42,608 nt of DNA, from contig PGZS01000005.1 in assembly GCA_002841435.1 (NCBI GenBank), positions 1-42,608 on the forward strand, in the 5' to 3' direction. The position numbers and the translations under genes are program-made. The DNA is from Firmicutes bacterium HGW-Firmicutes-3 (lineage in GTDB: Bacteria > Bacillota > Clostridia > Lachnospirales > Vallitaleaceae). Of this stretch, positions 17,509 to 27,639 are shown one piece after another (within the stretch, counting starts at the first letter, position 1; every line of letters starts with the position of its first letter). The notes beneath the pieces are model-generated. The model was not told the DNA's origin, ran no database searches, and worked only from the letters and a program-made list of their open reading frames with translations.

Positions 17509-18704
17509 TACGCGAAAAAATAACGAATAACATTAGAAGACAAGTCATGGTAGGACACCATATTATTGGTGTTGCTTCTGGTGCCGGTATTACGGCTAAG
17601 TACGCTGAACAAGGCGGTGCTGACTTTGTGCTTGCCCTAAATGCTGGGAAATTCAGACAAATGGGTAGAAGTTCTATATCAGGCTTTTTACCTTTTTGCA
17701 ACAGTAATGATATGGTCATGGAATTTGCTTCTAGAGAAATCAAGCCGGTTACCCATTCCATTCCCGTTATTTTTGGTCTTAATGCTACAGATCCAACCAT
17801 TGACCTTGAGTATTACATTGAACGAATTAAGAGTATGGGCTTTGAAGGGATTAATAATTTCCCCACGGTGGGCTTGATCGATGGTCAATATAGAGAAGCG
17901 CTAGAAGAAGAAGGTCTTACCTATAATCTTGAGGTGGAAGCCATTAGAATTGCCCATGAAAAAGGTCTTTTTACAGTGGCTTTTGTATTTGACGAGGATC
18001 AAACGAGGGAAATGTTACGTGCTGGGGCGGACATTATATGTGCACATCTTGGGTTTACGGCTGGGGGTATGCTTGGTGCTAAGAAAGTCCTTTCGTTAGA
18101 AGCGGCTAAACATAAAGTGAAAAACATTTTTGCGGTGTGTAACGAAATTAGACCGGACGTCATTAAGATGATTTACGGTGGCCCGGTTAAAACGCCGGTA
18201 GACGTACAATATATGTATAGCGATACAGATCTTCTAGGGTATATTGGCGGTTCATCTTTTGAACGAATTCCTTCTGAAAAATCCATTACCAATATTACCC
18301 GTGCTTTTAAGACGACAGGTGAACTGAGCGAAGACGATCTCATGGTTAAGATGCTTGAAGGGATTACAAAGCACTATGATTATGTTCAATTTGTTAAAAA
18401 ATATGTGTCAGAGCATTATATGCAAACAATCTCTTTTATTGACTTGGCAAGTGTTCTCTATATATCCAGAAGTCATTTAAGCCATTTGTTTAAAACAGAA
18501 GTTGGATGCAGCTTTCCCCAGTATCTGGTTCAGTACCGGGTGAACAAAGCCATGGAGATTATTAACAGTGAAAATGAGCTGAATCTTTCGGAAGTGGCAC
18601 AGCTCGTGGGCTATCAAGATTATTCTCAGTTTTGCAAAATGTTTAAAAAATATGTTGGTCAGACACCTAATCACTATAAAACTGGACATAAACACATAGG
18701 GTAA
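17496..18704 (+). CDS. TIM-barrel (PEP hydrolase family) domain fused to C-terminal AraC-type HTH: putative transcriptional regulator
   Basis: N-terminal ~280 aa is paralogous to 20140-20982 (ASGAGITAKYAEQGGAD..., [11 protein letters not shown]); C-terminal YISRSHLSHLFKTEVGCSFPQYLVQYRVNKAMEII...VAQLVGYQDYSQFCKMFKKYVGQTPNHYK. Confidence 0.92.
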   Translation: MAMLIREKITNNIRRQVMVGHHIIGVASGAGITAKYAEQGGADFVLALNAGKFRQMGRSSISGFLPFCNSNDMVMEFASREIKPVTHSIPVIFGLNATDPTIDLEYYIERIKSMGFEGINNFPTVGLIDGQYREALEEEGLTYNLEVEAIRIAHEKGLFTVAFVFDEDQTREMLRAGADIICAHLGFTAGGMLGAKKVLSLEAAKHKVKNIFAVCNEIRPDVIKMIYGGPVKTPVDVQYMYSDTDLLGYIGGSSFERIPSEKSITNITRAFKTTGELSEDDLMVKMLEGITKHYDYVQFVKKYVSEHYMQTISFIDLASVLYISRSHLSHLFKTEVGCSFPQYLVQYRVNKAMEIINSENELNLSEVAQLVGYQDYSQFCKMFKKYVGQTPNHYKTGHKHIG

Positions 18705-18842
18705 AGACATAAGCACATTTACATTGCTATCTAGCAACAGTATGATTAACTTGTAGTTAATTTTACTGTTGTTTTGTATATACAAGGACGACCTTAGACT
18801 TTAGATCTGATCAATCTTGAGTCGGCAATTGGAGGTAAAGAG

Positions 18843-20060
18843 ATGAAGACTGTAGCAATAGCGGGAACGTTTGATTCAAAAGGTAAAGAATATGAATTTG
18901 TAAAAGAACTTATTGAAGACCTTGGACTTAAAACATTTACAATTCATACGGGTGTGTTTGAACCAATATTTGAGCCGGATGTTTCAAATGTAGAAGTAGC
19001 AAAGGCAGCGGGTGCTGACATCAAAGAAATTGCAGAAAAGAAAGATCGAGCACATGCAACAGAAGTATTATCAAAAGGTATGGAGAAACTGATTCCTGAC
19101 CTGTATAAGGCAGGTGAATTCGATGGGATTATCTCTCTTGGCGGAACGGGCGGAACAGCTCTTGTGACACCGGGTATGAGAGCGCTCCCTATTGGGGTAC
19201 CAAAGCTTATGGTGTCAACAGTAGCTTCAGGTAACACAGCCCACTATATAGGCACAAGTGATATTATGATGATGCCATCTGTTGTGGATGTATCAGGTCT
19301 CAATTCAATATCCATGAAGATATTTGCGAATGCAGCTTTTGCGATTGCAGGCATGGTGAAGTTTGAGAACAATCGAAGTGTTGAGAAGAAACCGCTGGTA
19401 GCGGCAACCATGTTTGGCGTGACGACACCATGTGTTGATTTTGCAAGAACCTATCTGGAAGACCGTGGGTATGAAGTTCTTATTTTTCATGCGACCGGTA
19501 CCGGTGGCAAATCAATGGAAGCACTGGTTGAAGGTGGCTTTATTGAAGGTGTACTGGATATAACAACGACAGAGTGGTGTGATGAAATAGTAGGTGGTGT
19601 TTTGAATGCTGGTCCTAACCGTCTTGAAGCTGCTGGTAGGATGGGTGTTCCACAAGTTGTTTCTGTTGGCGCGGTGGATATGGTCAACTTCGGACCAATC
19701 GATACCATACCTAAACAATTTGAAGGCAGAAATCTATACAAGCATAACCCGACGGTAACACTGATGAGAACCACAGTAGATGAGAACATCAAAATCGGTG
19801 AAAAAATAGCAGAAAAACTGAACATGGCAAGTAAAGATACAGTTATGCTATTGCCACTTAAGGGCGTGTCAATGATTGATGCACCGGAGCAACCATTCTT
19901 CGGTAAAGAAGAGGACGAAGCCTTATTTGAAGCGATCAGGTCCAATATTGACGAAAATGTGGTTGTACTTAAGGAACTGACAAATCACATCAACGATCAA
20001 GTTTTTGCTGAAACGGCTGCACAGATGTTGATTGACATGATGGAAAAGGACAAAGTGTAG
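18843..20060 (+). CDS. Tm-1-like ATP-binding domain-containing protein (UPF0261)
   Basis: 405 aa; MKTVAIAGTFDSKGKEYEFVKELIEDLGLKTFTIHTGV; GIISLGGTGGTALVTPGMRALPIGVPKLMVSTVASGNTAHYIGTSDI. Confidence 0.92.
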   Translation: MKTVAIAGTFDSKGKEYEFVKELIEDLGLKTFTIHTGVFEPIFEPDVSNVEVAKAAGADIKEIAEKKDRAHATEVLSKGMEKLIPDLYKAGEFDGIISLGGTGGTALVTPGMRALPIGVPKLMVSTVASGNTAHYIGTSDIMMMPSVVDVSGLNSISMKIFANAAFAIAGMVKFENNRSVEKKPLVAATMFGVTTPCVDFARTYLEDRGYEVLIFHATGTGGKSMEALVEGGFIEGVLDITTTEWCDEIVGGVLNAGPNRLEAAGRMGVPQVVSVGAVDMVNFGPIDTIPKQFEGRNLYKHNPTVTLMRTTVDENIKIGEKIAEKLNMASKDTVMLLPLKGVSMIDAPEQPFFGKEEDEALFEAIRSNIDENVVVLKELTNHINDQVFAETAAQMLIDMMEKDKV

Positions 20061-20139
20061 CCAATAGAATAGGGTGGCATCATTGAAGGACTAAGATTGT
20101 ATTCTACAGGGTATAAATGACATTTAGGAGGAAATACAT

Positions 20140-20982
20140 ATGAATAAAATGACGCGAACTGAAATCATGGAAATGTACAGAGAACAAATAAGATCTGGTA
20201 ATATTCTGGTTGGTGTTGGAGCCGGAACCGGTATTACGGCTAAAAGCAGTGAAAAAGGCGGCGCAGATATGTTGATTATCTATAACTCCGGCAGATATAG
20301 GATGGCCGGACGTGGCTCCTTAGCAGGTCTTATGGCTTATGGTGATGCCAATGCGATTGTTGTTGATATGGCATCTGAAGTGCTTCCGGTTGTAGAAAAC
20401 ACACCTGTGCTTGCAGGTATTTGCGGTACGGATCCTTTTAGGGTCATGGAAGTGTTTCTCAAACAAATCAAGGGTATGGGGTTTAGTGGTGCTCAGAATT
20501 TTCCAACCGTCGGGTTAATTGATGGTGTCTTTAGACAGAACCTGGAAGAGACGGGTATGGGTTATGGCCTAGAAGTGGAAATGATTCGAAAAGCACATGA
20601 ACTTGATCTCTTAACAACGCCTTATGTTTTTGATCCAAAACAAGCCAAGCTCATGGCAGAAGCTGGAGCTGATATTCTTGTGGCACATATGGGACTCACA
20701 ACCAAAGGCTCGATTGGGGCTCAAACAGCCTTGACACTTGATGAATGTATTGTAAAAATCGAAGCAATTATAGAAGCAGGACGTAAAGTAAATCCGGATA
20801 TTCTAGTGATTTGCCATGGTGGACCGATTGCTGAACCTCAAGATGCAGCGTATGTGATTGAGAGAACCAAAGGCATTGATGGATTCTTTGGGGCTTCAAG
20901 TATTGAGCGTTTTGCTGCAGAAAAAGGTATTAAGAATCAAACAGAAGCTTTCAAAAACATTGGGAAAAATAAGGAGGTATAA
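20140..20982 (+). CDS. Phosphoenolpyruvate hydrolase family / TIM-barrel signal transduction-like protein
   Basis: 280 aa; [59 protein letters not shown]. Confidence 0.9.
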   Translation: MNKMTRTEIMEMYREQIRSGNILVGVGAGTGITAKSSEKGGADMLIIYNSGRYRMAGRGSLAGLMAYGDANAIVVDMASEVLPVVENTPVLAGICGTDPFRVMEVFLKQIKGMGFSGAQNFPTVGLIDGVFRQNLEETGMGYGLEVEMIRKAHELDLLTTPYVFDPKQAKLMAEAGADILVAHMGLTTKGSIGAQTALTLDECIVKIEAIIEAGRKVNPDILVICHGGPIAEPQDAAYVIERTKGIDGFFGASSIERFAAEKGIKNQTEAFKNIGKNKEV

Positions 20983-20983
20983 T

Positions 20984-21448
20984 ATGACTTTTTTAATGGC
21001 GGTAGGCATTAGTGTAGGTATATTAGCAGGTTTATGGACAGCTGCAAGTGTTTCTTTTGGTCTTGTTACTTTTGCCGGGTTCTTATCATGGGCAAGTTTT
21101 TATGCAGCCGGAGGGAAACTAAATGGGCTTAAGACTTCATTAATATTAAACTTTAGCGGTGTTATATGGGGATATCTTATTGTTTTGGCAGCTGGTTTGT
21201 TAGGACCCATAATTGGTGCTACGGTTGGACTTGGTTTAGCAGTAGCCCTTGGTGCGGCTGGCATGTGTTGGCAAGCCAAAATATCTTGGCTAGGTTTTAT
21301 ACCAGGTGCTTTCATTGGCTGTTCTGCATTTTTTGCAACGAATTTTGATTTTGCTGGCGCGGTGGTTGGACTTATATGCGGTGCGGTGTTAGGTTATATA
21401 TCAGAGGCAATGGCACTTGCTATGCAAAAGAAAGAGATTGCAAAATAA
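20984..21448 (+). CDS. DUF1097 family membrane protein
   Basis: ORF from ATG 20984: MTFLMAVGISVGILAGLWTAASVSFGLVTFAGFLSWASFYAAGGKLNGLK..., multiple TM helices. Confidence 0.8.
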   Translation: MTFLMAVGISVGILAGLWTAASVSFGLVTFAGFLSWASFYAAGGKLNGLKTSLILNFSGVIWGYLIVLAAGLLGPIIGATVGLGLAVALGAAGMCWQAKISWLGFIPGAFIGCSAFFATNFDFAGAVVGLICGAVLGYISEAMALAMQKKEIAK

Positions 21449-21472
21449 GCAATTATGGTGGGTGTATCATGG

Positions 21473-21516
21473 CAAACCCCTCAGTAGGCAGACAAGCTAC
21501 TGAGGGGTTTGTTTTA
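21473..21516 (+). terminator. Strong intrinsic terminator
   Basis: 15-bp perfect stem CAAACCCCTCAGTAG / CTACTGAGGGGTTTG followed by T-rich tract. Confidence 0.92.
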
Positions 21517-21564
21517 TAGATGTTGGTATAATATAGCTTTGATGATGTGTTATGAAAAAACTGG

Positions 21565-22764
21565 TTATTCGAGTAAAAAGTCGATAATGTTCTTAACGCG
21601 TATTCCAGAATAGTCATTGAAAATATTTTGATCCATGGTGAGAATGTATTTAGGGTAATTATCAGATATGGATTCCAGTGGACGTAGTTCACGTTTTTTT
21701 GTGTTCTCATCTAGTATAGTAGCACAAACCTGATAATATACTTTTTCATTAGCCTTCGTAGCAACAAAATCAACTTCCAAGGTACCTATTTTTCCAATGG
21801 TGACCGTATAGCCTCGTCGTAGGAGCTCTAGATAAACAATGTTTTCAAGAACATGGCCATAGTCAGTATCACGAAGACCGGTGAGGTGATTGCGAATGCC
21901 CATATCTATAATATAGTATTTTTCCAATGTTTTTAGAAACATCTTACCCTTTAAGTCATAGCGGTTTGCTTTGTATATGATAAAAGCATTTTCTAACATT
22001 TTAAGATAATTATCAATCGTATCACTGGTTGTCTTTCTCCCATGGCTTGTAAGATAGTCACTGATTTTTTTTGTTGAGACAATACTACCGATGTTAGCGG
22101 CTATGAACTTTAATATGCTTTCTAAAAGTGCGGCATCTCTTACACCATTTCTTTCGATGACATCTTTCATCAGTACAGTGTTGTAGATGCCTTCAAGAAA
22201 GGGGCCAATGGTATCGGGGTTATCCATTAATTCAACAACAGTGGGTAGTCCACCATACTTAAGGTATTGATTAAATAGATTTTCTTGATGATTTTTATCA
22301 GCACCGATAAAGTCTAAATATTCTTTAAAAGATAGTGGCTGCATTTTTATTTCAACATACCGACCGGATAACAAAGTTGAAAGCTCAGAAGACAACAAAT
22401 AGGCATTGGATCCGGTTATATAGATATCGACATTGGCATCCACTAGAAAAGAATTGATGACTTTTTCCCATGATTCTACTTGCTGTACTTCATCAAGTAG
22501 AACATAGTACCGATCACTGCCATTTGTAATAAGTTTATGGATGTAGGCATGAAGTTTCTTGTAGCTTAAGAGTTCATCGAATTCAAAAGATTCAAAGTTC
22601 ATACGTATGATCTGGTCTTTGGCAATGCCGCCTTCAATTAAATGGTTTTCAAAGAGGGTAAGTAACGTTGACTTTCCACATCTTCGGATACCGGTTATTA
22701 CTTTTATTAAGGGTTTATCTTTAAATCGGATAAGCTGTGTAAGATAAAGATCTCTATTTTTCAT
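21565..22764 (-). CDS. AAA ATPase with DUF4143 domain
   Basis: 399 aa; Walker A VITGIRRCGKSTLL, YVLLDEVQQVESWE, DUF4143-like C-term GHVLENIVYLELLRRGYTVTIGKIGTLEVDFVA. Confidence 0.93.
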   Translation of the reverse strand: MKNRDLYLTQLIRFKDKPLIKVITGIRRCGKSTLLTLFENHLIEGGIAKDQIIRMNFESFEFDELLSYKKLHAYIHKLITNGSDRYYVLLDEVQQVESWEKVINSFLVDANVDIYITGSNAYLLSSELSTLLSGRYVEIKMQPLSFKEYLDFIGADKNHQENLFNQYLKYGGLPTVVELMDNPDTIGPFLEGIYNTVLMKDVIERNGVRDAALLESILKFIAANIGSIVSTKKISDYLTSHGRKTTSDTIDNYLKMLENAFIIYKANRYDLKGKMFLKTLEKYYIIDMGIRNHLTGLRDTDYGHVLENIVYLELLRRGYTVTIGKIGTLEVDFVATKANEKVYYQVCATILDENTKKRELRPLESISDNYPKYILTMDQNIFNDYSGIRVKNIIDFLLE

Positions 22765-22917
22765 AATATCACCTCTTATAACGAGTATATCTTAAAAAGA
22801 TGATAAAATCAATAGTTTTACGAGCATAGTCGAATAAAATATAAATAATGAATGAGAACAAGAATATAACATAAAAAGTGGTTATGATTTTTGAGGATTG
22901 AAGTATAATTAGTAGGT

Positions 22918-23241
22918 ATGGAAGCTAAAAGCATCAGTATGGGTGGCGTTGATTATAAGAACAGTTTGAAAATATATGCTTATGCAGTTGAGCATACTGT
23001 ATCCTTTAACTTGAATGGTCGCTATACCATGTTAACGGGCATCATCGGTACCATTGATGGAAACAGTAAGGATGTCGTAGTTAGCTTTATCGGAGACGGC
23101 AATGTACTTAAGACCCATGAGATTGTAGGTGGTGATCTACCTCAAGATTTTTCACTGGATGTAACCGGTGTGCGTCAGCTAACAGTCAGACACCACGGAG
23201 ATCGTGGTGAAAGGATAGCAAGGATTACTTTTCAAAAGTGA
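22918..23241 (+). CDS. Small NPCBM-like beta-sandwich domain protein (putative)
   Basis: 107 aa, MEAKSISMGGVDYKNSLKIYAYAVEHTVSFNLNGRYTMLTGIIG...LTVRHHGDRGERIARITF. Confidence 0.6.
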   Translation: MEAKSISMGGVDYKNSLKIYAYAVEHTVSFNLNGRYTMLTGIIGTIDGNSKDVVVSFIGDGNVLKTHEIVGGDLPQDFSLDVTGVRQLTVRHHGDRGERIARITFQK

Positions 23242-24250
23242 GATAACTTCCATCAACTGCTTCTACCTTAATATAATCACCAAAATAAATAACAGTATAG
23301 GTGTCTTCTTCATTTTTTACTTCTGTGCTCTCAATTGTAGCATGCTCCGTTTTGTATACATTAAATGTTACTTTAAAATCCCCATTTACTTTCGTTACGA
23401 TAAAGTTGTCATAATAATAGGTAGAGCTCCAATCAGAACCATAAAGATATAACCAGACTTCTGAATCCTTGAATTCATTGATCCAAGTACCACCATCATC
23501 TTTCCAAGACCACTTTTCTGACTTTAGTTTATGGATGACCTCATCTTCGGTATAGCAATATTGTGAAATAATCCAACCAGGTTGCTCTTTAGCATACTCT
23601 ACCAGATACCAAATAATTCCATCTTCATCAAGACGTTCATCCTTAACGATGAAAGATTGATTAGTATGAACGGTTCCGACTTTATTTGAATTTTTTGATG
23701 GGTTATCTCTTACGTTTAGAACTTTGACGCCTACATAAATCTCTAGCGTTTCATCAACATTTTCCTCAACGGTTGCTAAGGGTTCAGCTTGACTTTCCTC
23801 AATTATATTCTCTTCTGTAGCCGTCATAATATTTTCAAGTAACGTTTTAATCTTTTCATTGTCAGTTCTCATTAATCCTTTTTCAAATACCTTAATGGCT
23901 TCATCTAATCGACCTTCTATAGTTAAAAGGCTACCCAGCTCTATATACGCTTCTGAATATGCTTCATCTATTTCTATAACTTCTTTTAAATATTTTAGTG
24001 CTTTTTCAATCTTGTTTGTTATAACATAGACTTTGGCTAATCCCATTCGTGCTTCTATGTTGTTTTCATCAGACTTGATGACGCTTTCAAAGGCTAAAAT
24101 AGCTTTCTCATAGTCACCTTCTGCTTGGTGCTTATTGGCTGCTCCTAATTGACTTGGAACATTGTTTTGATTTCTAGCGACAAGTAATGTTGACACAAGG
24201 ATTATAGCTATTATAGCTATGATAGTTGTTATGACTGCTTTTCTATTCAT
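23225..24250 (-). CDS. Membrane-anchored TPR protein with SH3-like domain
   Basis: MNRKAVITTIIAIIAIILVSTLLVARNQ TM anchor; TPR repeats (AILAFESVIKSDENNIEARMGLAKVYV); SH3 VKVLNVRDNPSKNSNKVGTVHTNQSFIV. ORF open to 24286. Confidence 0.85.
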   Translation of the reverse strand: MNRKAVITTIIAIIAIILVSTLLVARNQNNVPSQLGAANKHQAEGDYEKAILAFESVIKSDENNIEARMGLAKVYVITNKIEKALKYLKEVIEIDEAYSEAYIELGSLLTIEGRLDEAIKVFEKGLMRTDNEKIKTLLENIMTATEENIIEESQAEPLATVEENVDETLEIYVGVKVLNVRDNPSKNSNKVGTVHTNQSFIVKDERLDEDGIIWYLVEYAKEQPGWIISQYCYTEDEVIHKLKSEKWSWKDDGGTWINEFKDSEVWLYLYGSDWSSTYYYDNFIVTKVNGDFKVTFNVYKTEHATIESTEVKNEEDTYTVIYFGDYIKVEAVDGSYLTFEK

Positions 24251-25174
24251 AATTGTTCTCCCTTCGATATAGTTACTATTCACCATAATTGTTAATATAA
24301 TATCTTATAGCACTTAATCCACTTCATTTGGTTAGAAGATGTCCACTTATCTTTAAGTTGAAGGGGTTCTTTATTTTTCGCAATGAACACCTTAAATTCA
24401 TTCTATAATCGTTTTTCCTCAGATTCAATGAACATTTAACACTAAATATAGTTAAATATTCACTACAAACCCAGTGTGTTTAAAACGGATCTGGACTCTG
24501 GTTTTTCTGTTATAGACTATGAATTGAAAAAGTAACTTCCACTTTATAAGAGTAAGCTCTACTATTGTAACATTTTGTTAATACAAAGATACCGCGTATA
24601 AGTGAAAAGCATTATTTGAATTCGAAATCCAAACAGTTACTCCAGTCTATTCAAAAAACAGTTTCTTTAGGCTGATTGTTTTATATGATGATTATATTGT
24701 CCTAAATGCCAAAAGAAAACAATTAGACTGACTTGACAGATATCTCTATAAACTATATACTAATAAAAGACGCGGATTATTCATAATTCGTTCACATCTT
24801 TACTACATTTTAAGTAGCCATCAGCGCTATAGATAAAAAGGATTTATACATTTATAAATCAATTAATACCAAGGGGAAATAATCATAGAGTACATTCATA
24901 GAATACTCAGGTTAGATAATAGGGAGAGTAAAGCGTAACTAAATGTTTGAAATATATCATATAAACATACCCTAACCCTTATAATTAAATAGTATGTAGA
25001 GCGTACAGAAGCTTTTTTTTGTTGCACTTTGATAAGAAAAAGGCGTTTATTTGTGTACTTATTTTGACAAAATAACGCGTTAATTCACGAGAGTTTAGAG
25101 AACTTTTTAAGATTATAATCAGAGATTAAAGTAATTGAGAACATTTTCAAGGTATTTAGGAAGAAGGGTAAGAA

Positions 25175-27070
25175 ATGGTAGGAAGAGTCAGTAGACAAAT
25201 ATTTTTAGTAGCAACAGATATTTTAGCGGTTAATGGAGCTTTTTTATTAGCATTATTTTTACATTATGAAGGTAGTATACCTAAGACGACGATTGTTTTA
25301 TACTTTGGAGCAGCCCTTATCCTCACCATAGGTAAGCTTTTTATCTACAAATTTTTTGGACTATACAACAGCTTATGGGCATACGCTTCTGTAGAAGAAT
25401 TGATGAAGGTTGTAGTAGCCGGAATCGTCGCCAATCTTATTGGGACCATTTATCTGATCTCTATTGGCGTCAGATTGTATTTTGGCGTCTATATCATTGG
25501 TACCCTACTTGAGATTACCATCATCGGTTGTATCCGATTCAGTTACCGATTCTTTAGAAGAATTAAGAACCATTACCCTGTCACCAGACAGGAGAATCCC
25601 AACAATATCCTTATTGTCGGAAGTGGTTCGACAGGTTCGCTTATAGCGACTGAGATTAAGAACCACTCAACGACTTACGGACAAGTCATGGGTTTCATTG
25701 ATAGCGATAAACATAAGCTCAATAAGACCATCGCAGGTATTAAGATTCTTGGTAACTATCATGACATCTACAGTGTAGCGCATCGCTATAAGATTAATGA
25801 AATTATCATAGCTGTTCCCACAGCAACAAGCTCCTTAATGAAAGAAATCATTGAGGAAAGTAAAAGAAGCGATGCAAAAGTCAGGATTATGCCGGGGATT
25901 AGGGAAGTCATTGACGGCCAAGTATCACTCAGCAAGATCAGAGATGTTGAGATTGAAGACTTACTTGGACGGGATATGGTTAACTTGAATGTGTCGGAAG
26001 TGGCCAGCTATATCGAAGACAAAGTGATTATGGTCACAGGTGGTGGTGGCTCCATTGGATCAGAACTATGCAGGCAGATAGCCAGATTTTTGCCCTCCAA
26101 GCTTATTATCTTAGATATCTACGAGAACAATGCTTATGATATCCAGAATGAACTCCTTAGAGAATACGAGGACAAGCTGAACTTAGATGTAATCATCGCA
26201 TCGGTCAGAGATCGAGACAATATTTTTTCTATAATAGAAGAACAGGCACCGGACGTCATCTTCCACGCAGCTGCTCATAAGCATGTACCTCTCATGGAAC
26301 GCGCACCTAAAGAAGCCATCAAGAACAATGTCTTCGGAACCAAGAACGTGGCAGAGGCTGCACATGAATTCGGTGTAGAGCGATTTGTTATGGTCTCTAC
26401 AGATAAGGCGGTTAACCCAACCAATATCATGGGTGCCAGCAAGCGTATCTGTGAGATGATTATACAAGGCCTTGCCAAAGAGAGTGAGACCAAGTTCACC
26501 GCTGTACGATTTGGCAATGTACTTGGAAGCAACGGCTCTGTCATTCCCCTCTTTAGAAAACAGATTGAAGAAGGTGGACCGGTTACCGTAACCCACAAAG
26601 AAATCGTCCGTTACTTCATGACCATCACCGAAGCCGCCCAACTGGTTATCCAGTCCGGCGCCATCGCAAAAGGTGGTGAGATCTTCGTCCTTGACATGGG
26701 TGAGCCGGTTAAGATCTATGACCTAGCTGTTGACTTAATAAAACTTTCCGGCCTTAAGCTGAACGAAGATATTACGATTAAGGTAACAGGTCTAAGACCC
26801 GGCGAGAAGCTTTATGAAGAACTGCTCATGGATGAAGAAGGATTGCAAAACACCAAGTATGAGAAGATTCATATCGGTCAACCGGCAGATGTCAACTACC
26901 ATGAGTTAAAGAAATCCTTAAATGAACTTCTAATGATTCTCAAGTCACCGGAAACTGAGACCCTTATAGAGAGAGTAAAAGGTATAGTACCAACTTATAG
27001 AAACAACCTAGAAGTTAATAAAGAGCACAAACATCAACAAGAAAATTCGGATCGATACAAATTACTCTAA
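25175..27070 (+). CDS. Polysaccharide biosynthesis nucleoside-diphosphate sugar epimerase/dehydratase (PglF/CapD-like)
   Basis: 631 aa; N-terminal TM region; VMVTGGGGSIGSELCRQIARFLPSKLIILDIYENNAYDIQNEL; VFGTKNVAEAAHEFGVERFVMVSTDKAVNPTNIMGASKR. Confidence 0.93.
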   Translation: MVGRVSRQIFLVATDILAVNGAFLLALFLHYEGSIPKTTIVLYFGAALILTIGKLFIYKFFGLYNSLWAYASVEELMKVVVAGIVANLIGTIYLISIGVRLYFGVYIIGTLLEITIIGCIRFSYRFFRRIKNHYPVTRQENPNNILIVGSGSTGSLIATEIKNHSTTYGQVMGFIDSDKHKLNKTIAGIKILGNYHDIYSVAHRYKINEIIIAVPTATSSLMKEIIEESKRSDAKVRIMPGIREVIDGQVSLSKIRDVEIEDLLGRDMVNLNVSEVASYIEDKVIMVTGGGGSIGSELCRQIARFLPSKLIILDIYENNAYDIQNELLREYEDKLNLDVIIASVRDRDNIFSIIEEQAPDVIFHAAAHKHVPLMERAPKEAIKNNVFGTKNVAEAAHEFGVERFVMVSTDKAVNPTNIMGASKRICEMIIQGLAKESETKFTAVRFGNVLGSNGSVIPLFRKQIEEGGPVTVTHKEIVRYFMTITEAAQLVIQSGAIAKGGEIFVLDMGEPVKIYDLAVDLIKLSGLKLNEDITIKVTGLRPGEKLYEELLMDEEGLQNTKYEKIHIGQPADVNYHELKKSLNELLMILKSPETETLIERVKGIVPTYRNNLEVNKEHKHQQENSDRYKLL

Positions 27071-27104
27071 AGATAATAAAAACTAAGGTGAGGAGAACGA
27101 TGAT

Positions 27105-27635
27105 TTGAACTTGTTAATTATTGGAGCCGGTGAGCATGGATGTGTGGTTAAAGAGACAGCAGAAGCGATGAACAAATTCATAAAGATAAACTATCTTGAT
27201 GACAAATCAGATCTAGCCATAGGGAAATGCAGTGAATATGAGGATTTCATACATGAATATACGCATGCATTTGTAGCGATAGGTAATAACGAGATAAGAA
27301 GTCACTGGTATAAGAAATTAGAACAAGCTGGATATCTATTTCCCGTTCTAATACATCCCTCAGCTTATGTAAGTCCGTCAGCTGTTATTGAATTAGGCGT
27401 TGTGGTACTTCCAAGTGCAGTGATACATACCAATGCAGTCATTAAACAAGGTTCAATTATTGGGATGGGAAGCTTGATTGATCATGATGCTACTATAGAT
27501 GTATTCTGCCATATCAACACTGGTGCCATTGTGAAAGCAAGATCTACACTTACGAATTACTCGAAGATTGACTCAGCAGAAATATGCCCTAAGAAACAGT
27601 TTAATCAAGAATACACATGTGAGTTAGGAGTGTAG
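27105..27635 (+). CDS. PglD-like sugar O/N-acetyltransferase (left-handed beta-helix), short/atypical C-terminus
   Basis: 176 aa; NLLIIGAGEHGCVVKETAEA; hexapeptide-like IHPSAYVSPSAVIELGVVVLPSAVIHTNAVIKQGSIIGMGSLIDHDATI; TTG start. Confidence 0.8.
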   Translation: MNLLIIGAGEHGCVVKETAEAMNKFIKINYLDDKSDLAIGKCSEYEDFIHEYTHAFVAIGNNEIRSHWYKKLEQAGYLFPVLIHPSAYVSPSAVIELGVVVLPSAVIHTNAVIKQGSIIGMGSLIDHDATIDVFCHINTGAIVKARSTLTNYSKIDSAEICPKKQFNQEYTCELGV

Positions 27636-27639
27636 GGAT

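Noticed and set aside
19487-19945. 152-aa minus-strand ORF inside the UPF0261 gene
   Set aside because: Antisense to a clearly coding, conserved protein; Ser/Pro/Thr-rich composition typical of shadow translation.
26183-26641. 152-aa minus-strand ORF inside the dehydratase gene
   Set aside because: Antisense to the conserved SDR core; no domain features.
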